A stretch of DNA of 64,000 bases from contig MJCC01000004.1 in the NCBI GenBank assembly GCA_001766655.1, positions 600,572 through 664,571 on the forward strand, in the 5' to 3' direction. A model generated the notes under the pieces. That model saw only the letters and a list, made by a program, of their open reading frames with translations. It was not told the origin of the DNA and made no database searches. Source of the DNA: Phytomonas francai. Lineage: Eukaryota > Euglenozoa > Kinetoplastea > Trypanosomatida > Trypanosomatidae. Positions within the stretch are counted from its first letter, which is position 1, and each line of letters begins with the position of its first letter. Below, piece by piece: positions 9,397 through 19,408 of the stretch. A program made the position numbers and the translations under genes.

Positions 9397-10001
9397 TATA
9401 AACGATTTTTTGCGCTTTAACTGTAAAATAATTAAGCAAATAGTACCAATAATAAAAAAAGGGAGAAAACCCTTACATTTTTTAATTTAGAGGATAATAA
9501 TAGGTCAAAAACGTCTTGTCATCACCATTTTTTTACTCTCAATGCCTTTCAATGACAAATCTCAGGGACGAGAGATGAAGTGCGTATAAACAATTATTAA
9601 ATGCTTATTATGTATTTAACGCATCCAAAGGAAGGTGTTTGAACTGTGTGCTGTGCGTTTTAGCATAGCTTTAGATTTTAACTAAGATATTCTAGTTTCT
9701 TCTCAGAGTACAAAAACCCACTCCCATTTTAAATTTATATGACTTAAACTTTAGTTCAACACTTTTTCCCTTTCATAAACACGGGCGCTCATACCATGCA
9801 TGCGTGTATTTGTATTAAGCGTAATTACTCTTTTTTTGTGTATATTGGTAAACTCCCCTCAACAAGAACAAAAACAGCAACTAAACCGTCTATTAATAAA
9901 ACAGAGGGGTGAATTGATCCAAAAGATTCCAACCCCTCCTAATTTTGGGGTATTAGCACTGAATAAATGTCCCCTTCTACTTTTTTATTATTATTTTTAG
10001 G
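9397..10001. other. Intergenic spacer
   Basis: About 600 AT-rich bases: RRP15 leader and helicase 3' UTR. Apart from the splice acceptor near 9421, nothing is seen. Confidence 0.5.
9421..9470 (-). promoter_or_regulatory. Trans-splice acceptor of RRP15
   Basis: A minus-strand pyrimidine-rich tract (TTTTCTCCCTTTTTTTATTA and onward) runs to TTTTACAG, with the AG at 9421-9422 and a 24-base leader to the ATG. Confidence 0.55.
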
Positions 10002-11945
10002 TTAGTAGCGACGGTAGGCACCACCTCGGCTTCCTCCGTGTCCACTGCCGCCACGTGAATACCCCCCACCACGCGCATTCCCATTGCTGTAGCTGCCAAA
10101 GCGACCACCACCCCTCGCACCGCCGCGGCCCCGGAACCCACCACCGCCGCGGGAACCTCCACGCTGCGTATTGAGCTCGCGCGCGATAATATTCGGCAGC
10201 ACGTCAATGCGAACAATCGACATGCCCCGGATGTTTGCGTTGATGACCTGATCCGCGAACTGTTCGTGGATGTCGAAGACGCACCCGGGTTCGTCCTGCA
10301 GGAGGGTGATATCCCGGCAGCGCATGAAGATGTCATCCCCGAGGTTATTCCGCAGAATACTGCAGTACACCGGGATCGGCAGCGGCCGCTCCGAGGACAT
10401 CTGCAGCGTGATGAAGCCCTCCGTCCCGGTCAGCAGGCCGCGGCTGTTGATGTGCGAGGTGTACCCGCTCATCACGGCGAGCGCGGAGGCCAGGATCTCG
10501 GCGGGGTCCGCGTCCTTCAGGAGGTCCGCCGCCTGGTCCATGAAGAGATCGGTCGCCCGCCGCTCCACGCGCGCGAGCTCCTCGGCGGCGTCGCGGGCCA
10601 CCGCCTTCAGGATCTCCTCGCGCGTCGGCGCCGGCAGGATCTCAAAGCGAATCTTCGCGTGCCGCTCGATCCGCTCCACGATGTACTCCTCCCGCGGCTG
10701 GTAGAGGAGAACGCAGACGCCCTTGCGGCCCGCCCGCCCGGTCCTCCCGGCGCGGTGGATGAAGGCGTCGATATCGCCCGGCGGCGCGCACTGGATGACC
10801 AAATCAACCATCGGCAAGTCCAACCCCCGCGCGGCCACGTCGGTGGCGATCAGGACGCTGAATTTGTTCTCGCGGAAGCTCTTCATGGTGCTCTCCCGCT
10901 GCTCCTGCTGCATATCCCCATGAAGACACTGCGAGTCCAGCTTCGTGTTGTTGATCGACAAGTCATGGCAGTCCTTCTTGGTATTTGTGAACACCAAGGT
11001 CCGGCCGTGCACGCCACTATACACCTTAATCAGGTCCGCCAGCATCGAGGAGACCTCTTTGAAATTGCACTTGCGGCGGTAGAAGCTTATGGTGCTCGCC
11101 GTGCGCACCGCGCCCTTCTCCACCATGTTAATAAACTCCTTCTCCTTCGGGATGAGGGAGCAGCTCTGCACCCACTCCGGCACCGTCGCGGAGAAGAGCA
11201 GCGTCTGGTGCTTCGGCCGCTCGGCCCCAGCGGAGCCGTTCTGCTCGGCGACCTTGCCGAGGAGCAGCTCGATGTCCTCCTTAAAGCCGATGTCGAGCAT
11301 GTGGTCAGCCTCGTCGAGGCAGACGATCGCGATGCGATCGAAACGGAGGGTCCCCTTCTCGAGGAAGTCCTTCGCGCGGCCCGGCGTCGCCACGACGATA
11401 TCGACCCCGCTGAAGAGCACGCGCTCCTGCTTCGCGTAGGCGACGCCGCCGTAGAGCGCGGTGACCACGAGGCCCGCGCTGATCCCGCCCAGGACGTCCT
11501 GCACCTGAATCGCGAGCTCGCGGGTGGGGCAGAAGACGGCGGCGGCGGGCCCGCGCCCGCGCGTGAGCGGCCCCGCGAGCCGCCGAAGCCGCTCCACGAT
11601 CGGGATCCCGAAGGCGAGCGTCTTGCCGCTGCCCGTCCGCGCCTGCACAAGGACGTCCTTCCCCTGCATAATCGCGTCGTAGGTGAGCGCCTGGACGGGG
11701 AAGAGCGACTCGAAGCCGCGCGACCGAAGCGCCTTCACGGTCTCCTCGCTCAGGTCGAAATCGGCGAACGGCCGAGGGCCGAGCGCCGCCGCCGCGGCCT
11801 CCTCGTTGGCGTCCGCGCGCGGTCTCTTCTTCGTGGACTCCTCCGGGGCCGCGGCGGGCTCGGCCTCCTCGTGCGCGTTCTCCAGCTTCTTCCCGCGCGC
11901 GGGCTTCTCCTCGACCGCCGTATCCTCTCGAGCACGTCTAGGCAT
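10002..11945 (-). CDS. DEAD-box RNA helicase with GUCT domain and RGG tail (DDX21/Gu-like)
   Basis: A 647-residue protein with ATG at 11945. All helicase motifs are present: Q-motif phenylalanine/glutamine (60-85), ARTGSGKT (102), PTRELAIQV (140), TPGR (187), DEAD (211), SAT (252) and HRAGRTGRAG (397). Residues about 495-590 resemble the GUCT domain of nucleolar helicase II/Gu (DDX21, DDX50). The end is a glycine/arginine-rich tail with many RGG boxes (595-647), a substrate for arginine methylation and an RNA binder. The first 55 residues are acidic/basic low complexity. The combination points to rRNA or snoRNA work in the nucleolus; related proteins also act in organelles, and no presequence is visible here. 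A GATAG acceptor lies about 20 bases upstream of the ATG. Confidence 0.93.
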   Translation of the reverse strand: MPRRAREDTAVEEKPARGKKLENAHEEAEPAAAPEESTKKRPRADANEEAAAAALGPRPFADFDLSEETVKALRSRGFESLFPVQALTYDAIMQGKDVLVQARTGSGKTLAFGIPIVERLRRLAGPLTRGRGPAAAVFCPTRELAIQVQDVLGGISAGLVVTALYGGVAYAKQERVLFSGVDIVVATPGRAKDFLEKGTLRFDRIAIVCLDEADHMLDIGFKEDIELLLGKVAEQNGSAGAERPKHQTLLFSATVPEWVQSCSLIPKEKEFINMVEKGAVRTASTISFYRRKCNFKEVSSMLADLIKVYSGVHGRTLVFTNTKKDCHDLSINNTKLDSQCLHGDMQQEQRESTMKSFRENKFSVLIATDVAARGLDLPMVDLVIQCAPPGDIDAFIHRAGRTGRAGRKGVCVLLYQPREEYIVERIERHAKIRFEILPAPTREEILKAVARDAAEELARVERRATDLFMDQAADLLKDADPAEILASALAVMSGYTSHINSRGLLTGTEGFITLQMSSERPLPIPVYCSILRNNLGDDIFMRCRDITLLQDEPGCVFDIHEQFADQVINANIRGMSIVRIDVLPNIIARELNTQRGGSRGGGGFRGRGGARGGGRFGSYSNGNARGGGYSRGGSGHGGSRGGAYRRY

Positions 11946-12540
11946 ATCGCTTCACTTCGTGTGCTGCTATCAATACGAACAACAGAAAGGCGTGCGTGCC
12001 GTTTAAAAACCGTGATCTTTGTGCTAGTGTTGTAACTAAAGTATCTTGAAGGCGAACAGGCGTATCTACGTTTTATATTTACGCATGATAATAATTAAAA
12101 AAAAAGGAAGAGGAAAGATAGGGGAGGGATGGGTTGTGTGTTGATGCATTGAGATGACGCTGGGGTTTACGAGCCTTAATGAGGATGAGAGCAAGCCATT
12201 TGACGACTCATCCGAAACACACCTTTGTGGAGTTTTCAAGGGAGGTCACCCAATTAGAGGTATGCAACAACCAATAGGGATGCCGCAACAGTTTATGTGG
12301 ACCATGATGAAACATTATAAAAATAAGAAATAGTCGTTTACCATCCCATTTGTTTCAAATCCATCTATCCAAGTATAAATATACGCCTACATCGAGTTGC
12401 GAACCTGTTCCACCGAAAAGGGGATCACTGCCCCATCTGCCCTAATTATCTATCTCCCAGAAGCCTTCTGCAACACATCAGATATGTAAACATGTAAATG
12501 TCGTTCACGCGACCATATAGCGGCTGTATACATATACATA

Positions 12541-12571
<31 letters not shown>

Positions 12572-12884
12572 ACAAATACGAATCCCCTCATCAGCGCAGA
12601 AAACGCAACAAAAAAAACTTCCAAGTAGAATGAAGCCCACGATGCTTGCTAGTATGCACAAAATATGTAGTTCATACTTGCTATTAGTACTTTTGACTCT
12701 TTCCAAAATATTGTTCTTTAAAACACACACACATACATACACACATATATATAGATATAGATATATACTAAGAAAAATATGCAGGGAAGGGGAAGAGGGA
12801 AGGTAGGGAGCGGGGAGGGGGGGGGGGGGTCTGAATACGAAAAAGAATCCAAACCGATTGCTTCCTTCCCCCCCCTCCTTCTCT
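11946..12884. other. Intergenic region with TA microsatellites
   Basis: About 940 bases. It includes the helicase leader with an acceptor AG at about 11967, an (AT)n tract at about 12538-12560 and a run of 12 G near 12817-12829. The short frames seen here run through simple repeats and are not genes. Confidence 0.5.
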
Positions 12885-14141
12885 CTAAAAATAGTTCCCC
12901 ACGGACGAGGGCTGCGGCTGGCATTGCATCTGAAAGGCGGCGCTGGAGAGCGCGAGTTTGGGGGTGCAGATCGTCGGATGCCGCGCGGCGGGGTCCTGCG
13001 CGCGCTCGTAGAGGTGCGTCTCCGGCGGCCGCATCGCCTCGAAGGCCTGCCGGAGGAACGCGCGCTGGCCGATCCACTCGTCGCCCTGCCCGAGCGGCGG
13101 CGCCCTCGACGGCAAAGAGAAGTTCGACGACGTCGAGGTCGAGGCGGCCACCCCCTGCGCGGCCTCGGCGTGGAACCACGCGGAGAGGAGCCCCTGGGCG
13201 GCTGGGGGTCGGCGCGCGGGGTCGTAGACAAGGAGGCTGCGGTTCAGCTCGATCGCGTCCGGCGAGACGCGGCGCCAGCGCTCGCCGAGGAAGGACGGCC
13301 CGCGCTCCATCTCCTTGCAGAGCGCGGCCTTGCTGTGGAAGTGGGAGAAGGGCAGCGCGCCGGCGAGCATCACGTACATGAGGGTGCCGACGGCGTAGAG
13401 GTCGACCTTCGGGAGGGCGGCGCGGGTCGTCGCGAGCTGCGCGCTCTGCGTGAGGCTCCGGACGGTCTCCGGGGCCGCGTATTTCAGCGTCCCGCACGGC
13501 GTCGCGAGGAGGGGGCTGTCGCCGGCCTCCGACGGGGGCCCGCGCGGGGGGGCGGGGCGCCGCGGGAGCGGCCCGACCCCCGGCCGCCGCGGCCCCCCGA
13601 GCCGCCCGAAGGCGCGCGCGAGGCCGAAGTCGACGAGGGTCACGTGCAGCTGCCGGCCGTCCTCGGCGGGCGAGACCAGGACGTTCTCCGGCTTGATGTC
13701 CCGGTGCACGACGCGCAGGGTCGTGTGCAGGTAGTCGAGCGCGCGCAGGAGCTGCTGAATCACGCCGCGCACCATCGCCTCGCTGAACTCGGTCTCCTTC
13801 AGCGCCTGGAAGAGCTCCATCCCGCGCGGGCAGTTCATCACAATCGCCACGTGGTGCGACGTCTGGAAGTAGTCCAGCAGCCTCGCGCAGTTCGGGTGCT
13901 CCACACGGCGCAGGATATCGACCTCGTTGATGATGTCGTGCAGCATCTTCTCCGTCGTCAGGTCCTTCTTCTTGATCACCTTGATCGCCACCTCCTGGCC
14001 GCGGTGCGTGCGCTCGCCGTCGAACTGGCAAATCGCCCGGTACACCGTCGCGAAGGTCCCGTGGCCTAGAAAATCCTCAATGTCGTCGCAGAGGTAATAC
14101 GACTCCATGTCCGAGCGTTCCGGAAATGGGAGGAGGGACAT
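12885..14141 (-). CDS. Protein kinase (CAMK-like) with Pro/Gly-rich activation-loop insert
   Basis: A 418-residue protein with ATG at 14141 (an in-frame ATG 12 codons later is also possible). The catalytic domain is complete: glycine loop GHGTFATVY (26-34), VAIK lysine (54), HRDIKPEN (146), DFG (171) and AAPE (222). The sequence order and the GTLKYAAPE segment resemble CAMK-group kinases. Between DFG and APE there is an insert of about 30 residues rich in Pro, Arg and Gly (181-210), which lengthens the activation loop. The last 100 residues are unstructured and rich in Ser and Pro, with no regulatory domain recognised. The GC content of the gene is far above that of the spacers on both sides. 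Confidence 0.9.
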   Translation of the reverse strand: MSLLPFPERSDMESYYLCDDIEDFLGHGTFATVYRAICQFDGERTHRGQEVAIKVIKKKDLTTEKMLHDIINEVDILRRVEHPNCARLLDYFQTSHHVAIVMNCPRGMELFQALKETEFSEAMVRGVIQQLLRALDYLHTTLRVVHRDIKPENVLVSPAEDGRQLHVTLVDFGLARAFGRLGGPRRPGVGPLPRRPAPPRGPPSEAGDSPLLATPCGTLKYAAPETVRSLTQSAQLATTRAALPKVDLYAVGTLMYVMLAGALPFSHFHSKAALCKEMERGPSFLGERWRRVSPDAIELNRSLLVYDPARRPPAAQGLLSAWFHAEAAQGVAASTSTSSNFSLPSRAPPLGQGDEWIGQRAFLRQAFEAMRPPETHLYERAQDPAARHPTICTPKLALSSAAFQMQCQPQPSSVGNYF

Positions 14142-14258
14142 GGAAACTAGGGAATCGGATCGGCTGATTCCTACACTATAATGGTAAGCAACGTGCTAAT
14201 ATAAAAACAATACCAACAAATATTATTGTTGTTAATAATGGTGTGCGTATATATGTAG

Positions 14259-14289
<31 letters not shown>

Positions 14290-14631
14290 ACTTGAATATC
14301 TACGGATTCAGACTAGAGGTAAAATAAATAAAAGAGGATTGATTAATATACAACATATATGGGATATCATGTATTTTTGCAACTGCACAGCATCAAAGTA
14401 TGACACAAAGGAGCGCCTTTATCACTTTAGACAAAAAAATCATATGATACATCAATATCGGTAACATCTGGAATCTGTAAAAGGGAACACACGACTCCTG
14501 ACATTTGATTGAACAACAACAACATAAAATGAATAGACCGTATTTTACAAGTTCTGATCAAAAAGTAGGGCAGGGATTTGCTGGTTCGCCGGATCTCAAA
14601 CCTTACTCCAAAAGGGATATAAAGGGAATCC
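14142..14631. other. Intergenic spacer with AT microsatellite
   Basis: Holds an (AT)n tract at about 14258-14284. Otherwise AT-rich with no gene. Confidence 0.5.
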
Positions 14632-14904
14632 TTACGTAACAGATTTCCACAAGAGAACGGACATAGGACCCCAAGTCATGTAAATATACCCCTTCACTTC
14701 ATGGGTAACATAAGATCCAAAATTTTTGCCAACGATACAATGCCAAACACCTTTGTATTTTTTTGTGAATTCGCGTTTGATGTGCGTTGCTACGGCATTC
14801 TCTACGGAGTATGTCTCAAAAGCTTCTATAAGAAGGGCACGAGCGTCCGTGATCATATTCTTCGGCATATCCGCATTGTAGTTGATATCAGATGATTTGG
14901 TCAT
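14632..14904 (-). CDS. DYNLL: Dynein light chain LC8
   Basis: A 90-residue protein with ATG at 14904, the standard LC8 size. It carries the near-invariant family blocks NADMPKNM, AFETYSVENAVATHIKREF, WHCIVGKNFGSYVTHE and the final strand. LC8 is a dimeric hub that binds dynein intermediate chains and many other partners through a short groove motif. In flagellates it also occurs in axonemal dyneins and radial spokes. No unusual substitutions are seen in the dimer interface block. Confidence 0.97.
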   Translation of the reverse strand: MTKSSDINYNADMPKNMITDARALLIEAFETYSVENAVATHIKREFTKKYKGVWHCIVGKNFGSYVTHEVKGYIYMTWGPMSVLLWKSVT

Positions 14905-16307
14905 GTTTTATGAGCGAGAAGGAGAGTAATCGACGAAACGGTACTCTTTTGCACGTCTACTTATATTTGTAAAATGCAACTTTTTTTTTCTTGTTGTTGC
15001 AGTAACTGAGAATTTGTTATGCTTAAAAAAAAAAAACTACCCACACCAACGCCTATTTATAGCCTTTTAAATAAAATGCATGAAGAGTGAAGACGATTGA
15101 AAAAAAGAACCACACAAAAATAGTTACAATTTTTTGAGCGATGATATCCTAATTACTTTACTCAAGCTCTACTCGGAATCTTAAATATTTGATAAATGTT
15201 TTTTGCTCACTTTTTCCCTTAGTATAGGTTTTAGACATCCGAAACGAAACGAAAGGTGCGGAGTCTATTTGAAAACATGTACACGGATCGACAAGAAGCC
15301 ACTTCCCTTCTTCAGCACTAGCATGCCTTTTCTCTGCACGGGGCCTGGCTTTGCGGAGTGTATTTTTTCTTTTTTCGCAATGGAACACCATTTGCTCTCA
15401 TCTTCTTAGTAGCTCTCTCGGGAACCCTAGAAAGCAATATACCTAGGCCATGGCAATTAGGGCGTCGTGTGCACAGAATACCCCAAGCCATGTGGGGATA
15501 AAATCCCGTATATAGATATACCCCTTCACCCTCGCTCCCTTCGCTTATTGACCTTGATAGAGGAAGAATTGTACTATGATGAAAGAAAGCTATCATACGT
15601 AGAACTCACCTGCCCTGAGCTTCTTGAACACGCACCATCCATTTTTTGCTTTGTAGGGTTGTGCCCCTTTATCCCATTCAAACCGCAGAACAGTACCATT
15701 ATCAAGACTTAACGCGCAGGCCTCGTGATAAACCTACCATTCAGCATGGGTGTGGGAAAAGGTACAGGTTCAGCACATGATTCTTTTACGGAAACCGTAA
15801 AATCGATGCGCACAACGCAGCTTAGGTAGTTTTTCACTATTACAAAACGATACGTGGTCTAGACAAAAGCTCATCGACCATATTGTAAATCCGAGTGCAC
15901 CTTCATATGCGTGAAAGTACGAGGGAAAAAGTAGAGAGGGGATACAAAGGATATGTACCGAATGTCCTAACAGCAAGGAAAAATTCCCCCAGAAACCATA
16001 CCAGAAAAGGGAAAATGACGCGTGGTATGTGAAAATACCATTTGGAGTAATAAAGAACACCTTCTAGATTGAAAAGTAATGGTGTAAAGCAATCGTGTGG
16101 CACAACTCACGGCTGAAAATATAGATCGAATAGAATGAGATATAGAAATATTGAACATTCTGAAGAGAAAAAAAAAAGGAGATTGAGATGTCTATACCTG
16201 TGTGTACCTGAAAAGTCCCCCCACCCGCCCGCTTCAGGCATTATTTTCTTTCATCAGGTGGGCGCGACAGAGGAAGGAAATACCAATTAATTGTTCTAAT
16301 GCGCATT
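14905..16307. other. Long intergenic region, no convincing gene
   Basis: About 1.4 kb between LC8 and the pseudo-cyclase gene. Several short frames exist, the best a 77-codon ATG frame on the minus strand at 15158-15391, but none has a recognisable motif. A-runs occur at 14976-15040 on both strands. No RNA gene is recognised. Confidence 0.4.
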
Positions 16308-18833
16308 CTAATGGGTTCTTACAGCGGTAGGATTTTGTTCGATAATTCGGTACAATTTCCGAATCGTATGATCCTTTTCAGCTAAGGACTGTTTATAGAC
16401 TTCAATTTCCGAGCGATGTTTTTGCTCAGCCTCCTCCAAGGCCGCTTGCGCTCGGTAATTGGTCGCGTCGATTTCAACGCGTAGCTCCTCGTTTTTGGCC
16501 TGTGATAGCTGCTGTCTGAGGTACTCGCGCAGGCCCTGAGATTGCACGTCGAGGTCCTCCTGCGTGAGCATCAGCTGCGAGACATCGGCGTAGACCTCCT
16601 CCGTTCGCATCGCGACCCTCTCTATCACCACGTAGAGCTCATTGAGCTGATCGAGCATTTCTGGCGGCGAGAGGAGGTGGAAGTGCGTTCGCGCGGCGCG
16701 GGCCTGATCCATGAGGGGCCGCAGCTCCGCCTCGATCGCGTGGAACTCGGTCTTCACGAGGTCGATGGACTCCGCGAGAGCCTCGCGCCGCTGCGCGATC
16801 GCGTCGGCCTCCGTGGCTAAAATGTGCGACCGCAGCCCCGTCAAGGGCGAGGCCGCCGGGATCTCGATCGCCAAGGTCGGCTTGAAGACGCGCGCCTTAA
16901 GGGCGGCGGGCAGGATCTGCAGGAGCTCGATGGACTCCTTTTCCTGCACCCCGGCGTGGTTGACGGAGAGGATCTGGAACGGGCCGAGCTCCGTCAGGAC
17001 GAGGTCGCGGAGCTCGTCCTCGACGGTGTGCCGCGCGCAGAGCGCCCAGGCGGGTTTGGAGATGACGATCTGCCCGCCCTGCGCGAGTGCGGCGATGTGG
17101 ACGAGCTGCGAGAGGGCCTTTCCGTAGTAGTGCGCGCGGCACCCCCCGCCCGCGGCGGGGATCGCGGAGTCCTCGATGAAGCACTCCCCGGCGTGCACCG
17201 CCATCGCGGCGCGGAGGCCACGGAAGAGCAGCGCCCCCCCGCGCGCGCGCTCCTCCGGGCAGAGGCCCCGCGCGGCGAAGGGGGGCCAGGGCAGCCCGAG
17301 CAGCCACTGCTGCGCCTCCGCGCAGAAGCGGCAGGCGGCCGCGGCGCCCTCGAACGCGAGCAGCACCGCGGCGCCGTCGCTGAAGCACTCGTAGCCGCCG
17401 TGCGCGGCCGCCTTCAGACGGACCGCGTGGTGGTGCATCCCCGCCGCCGCGCCCATCGCCGCCGCGTCGGCCGCCCACAGCCCCGCCGCCCCCGCCAGGA
17501 CGACCGCCGCGAAGACGACGTTGCGCCGCGGGGCCGAACCCGCCGGNNNNNNNNNNNNNNNNNNNNNNNNNNNNNNNNNNNNNNNNNNNNNNNNNNNNNN
17601 NNNNNNNNNNNNNNNNNNNNNNNNNNNNNNNNNNNNNNNNNNNNNNNNNNNNNNNNNNNNNNNNNNNNNNNNNNNNNNNNNNNNNNNNNNNNNNNNNNNN
17701 NNNNNNNNNNNNNNNNNNNNNNNNNNNNNNNNNNNNNNNNNNNNNNGGGCGGGGCTCCCCCGCGGGCTCCCGAGAAGAGGGGCGCGGCGGAGCTGCGCGA
17801 GGCGCCGCAGGACGGCCTCCACCAGCACGCGCGCGGCGGCGTCGTCGAGGGCGGCGCGCGGGGCGTAGAAAAGCGGCAGCCCCGCCGTCGGCTCCTCCGC
17901 CGGCGCGAGCCCCGCGCAGTGCGCGTCGAGCCCCGCCAAAACGTGCCGATTCCAGGCCCCGAAGCGCTCGAGGAACTCCGCGCGCTCGGCGCGCAGGAGC
18001 GCGAGCTGCGCGGCGACCCGGCGGGCGTCCGCGAGGCCGTCCTCCTTCGCGGCCCGCTCCGCCGCGAGCGCCTCGGCGTGGAGGCCGCGGAGCTCCGCCG
18101 CGCGCGCCTCGGCCGCCCGCAGGCGCTCCGCGAAGTCGCCCTCGAGGGCCCGCACGCCGGCGTCGTTCGACGACGTCTGCGCGGTGTAGTGCTGCCGCGC
18201 GGCCTTCACCGCCTCCCGCTCCGCGCGCAGCTCCGCGTTCAGGGCGTCGATCTGGCCGGAGAAGCGCGTCTCGACGAGCTCGACCTCGCGCACGGAGGCC
18301 GCCCTGAGATCGCCGAGCTGCCGGTGGAACTCCTTCTCGAGCTCCGCAGCGCGATCGGCCGCCAGGCGGGCCTCGTTCTTGACCGAGAGCATCTCGTTCG
18401 CGTGTTGGGACTGGAGCAGGCGAATTTGGGCCGCCGTGTCCTCCTTGGCGGCCGCACGCTCCTTCTTCAGCGCCTCAACCTCCGCCGTGAGCGAGGCGAT
18501 CGCGCGATCCTTCTCCTTGGATGCGGCCTTCATCTTTTCGTTTAAGCTGTATTCCAGAAACCGCATATCGCTCTTGGCGTTCCCCAGCTCCGTGCGCAGG
18601 TTTGAGCACAGACGCGTCAGCTCCTCGATCTCCTTCTCCTTCAGGGTGATTCGCACGGCCGCTTTTTGGGACGACGCGGTCCGCCACGGGCGCTCCAAAT
18701 CCGGACGGCTAAAGAGCTCCTCGCCCCGGACAACGCCGGTTCGCGTGCGAAGGTAATTACCGGGTATAAGGTCCGCGGCGTAGACGCCTGTTTTTTTCGC
18801 TTTGGAAGGGTTCGCTGAGGTGGGGTTTGGCAT
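16308..18833 (-). CDS. Coiled-coil protein with a degenerate class III nucleotide cyclase domain (pseudo-cyclase)
   Basis: ATG at 18833 (the longer frame upstream is a pyrimidine tract). Nominal length is 841 residues, including about 66 unknown ones under a 200-N gap. Residues 70-340 are a long coiled coil. After the gap, residues about 438-600 follow the cyclase homology domain in order: GLWAADAAAM, then MHHHAVRL, HGGYECFSDGAAVLLAF, GLRAAMAVHAGE, HYYGKALSQLVHIAALAQGGQ. These align with trypanosome receptor-type adenylate cyclases. The first metal aspartate position is valine, the second (usually GD) is GA, and the catalytic Asn/Arg pair is Ser/His, so no activity is expected. A C-terminal helical region (about 640-841) follows. 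No transmembrane segment is seen. The N-run size is arbitrary, but the frame continues across it. Confidence 0.75.
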   Translation of the reverse strand: MPNPTSANPSKAKKTGVYAADLIPGNYLRTRTGVVRGEELFSRPDLERPWRTASSQKAAVRITLKEKEIEELTRLCSNLRTELGNAKSDMRFLEYSLNEKMKAASKEKDRAIASLTAEVEALKKERAAAKEDTAAQIRLLQSQHANEMLSVKNEARLAADRAAELEKEFHRQLGDLRAASVREVELVETRFSGQIDALNAELRAEREAVKAARQHYTAQTSSNDAGVRALEGDFAERLRAAEARAAELRGLHAEALAAERAAKEDGLADARRVAAQLALLRAERAEFLERFGAWNRHVLAGLDAHCAGLAPAEEPTAGLPLFYAPRAALDDAAARVLVEAVLRRLAQLRRAPLLGSPRGSPAXXXXXXXXXXXXXXXXXXXXXXXXXXXXXXXXXXXXXXXXXXXXXXXXXXXXXXXXXXXXXXXXXXXPAGSAPRRNVVFAAVVLAGAAGLWAADAAAMGAAAGMHHHAVRLKAAAHGGYECFSDGAAVLLAFEGAAAACRFCAEAQQWLLGLPWPPFAARGLCPEERARGGALLFRGLRAAMAVHAGECFIEDSAIPAAGGGCRAHYYGKALSQLVHIAALAQGGQIVISKPAWALCARHTVEDELRDLVLTELGPFQILSVNHAGVQEKESIELLQILPAALKARVFKPTLAIEIPAASPLTGLRSHILATEADAIAQRREALAESIDLVKTEFHAIEAELRPLMDQARAARTHFHLLSPPEMLDQLNELYVVIERVAMRTEEVYADVSQLMLTQEDLDVQSQGLREYLRQQLSQAKNEELRVEIDATNYRAQAALEEAEQKHRSEIEVYKQSLAEKDHTIRKLYRIIEQNPTAVRTH
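17547..17746. other. Assembly gap (200 N)
   Basis: A run of 200 N inside the pseudo-cyclase gene, flanked by very GC-rich, alanine/arginine/proline-coding sequence. The round length suggests a placeholder and not a measured size. Confidence 0.95.
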
Positions 18834-19408
18834 CTCGGCTCCGATGCACAGAGAGAATAGAAAGGTGCAGGGAGAAGGCAAGAACAAGGAGGAGGGGGGT
18901 ACGCTTAACGAAAAGCTAGTTGATGTACGCTCAATCAAAAAAAAAAAAAAAAAACGGAACCTCACGAAGAGAAAAAGGGTAAACGGTGGTGAATATGACT
19001 TTTGTTTTCTTTTACCGACAACTAACAGGTCAAATAGAAGCACCTACCTGAACCCTGAAAGACACAGCCCCAAAAGCTTCCATTCTCTTTTACGATTTTG
19101 TCCGAAATAATGTTTCCGAATCTCAATTTACATACATACACATATACAAAGGGAAATTGCTAACTAACCAGCAAACATAATATGAAAATGAAGGGGTCTA
19201 GGAGACATTACCTCATAGACTGGGTAAACCCTTGACGTTGGGACTTAGTATACATGGCAAGTGATAAAATTGCACAAAATGGGCACGCTGTAATCGAAAA
19301 ATTGAATGTGTAGAGAGCAAAAAAAAGAAAATAAACAAACCAACAAACCGCACACAACACCCCATCGAAGAAGAAGGCTACGTGGACTATAAGCCACCAA
19401 ATAATTGG
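18834..19408. other. Intergenic spacer
   Basis: Begins (coding sense) with a pyrimidine-rich leader for the pseudo-cyclase, including a run of 18 T on the minus strand near 18937-18954. The rest is AT-rich with nothing seen. Confidence 0.5.

Noticed and set aside
15158..15391. Minus-strand 77-codon ATG frame between LC8 and the pseudo-cyclase gene
   Set aside because: It has no recognisable motif, membrane segment or clear acceptor, and is within chance length for a 1.4-kb spacer.
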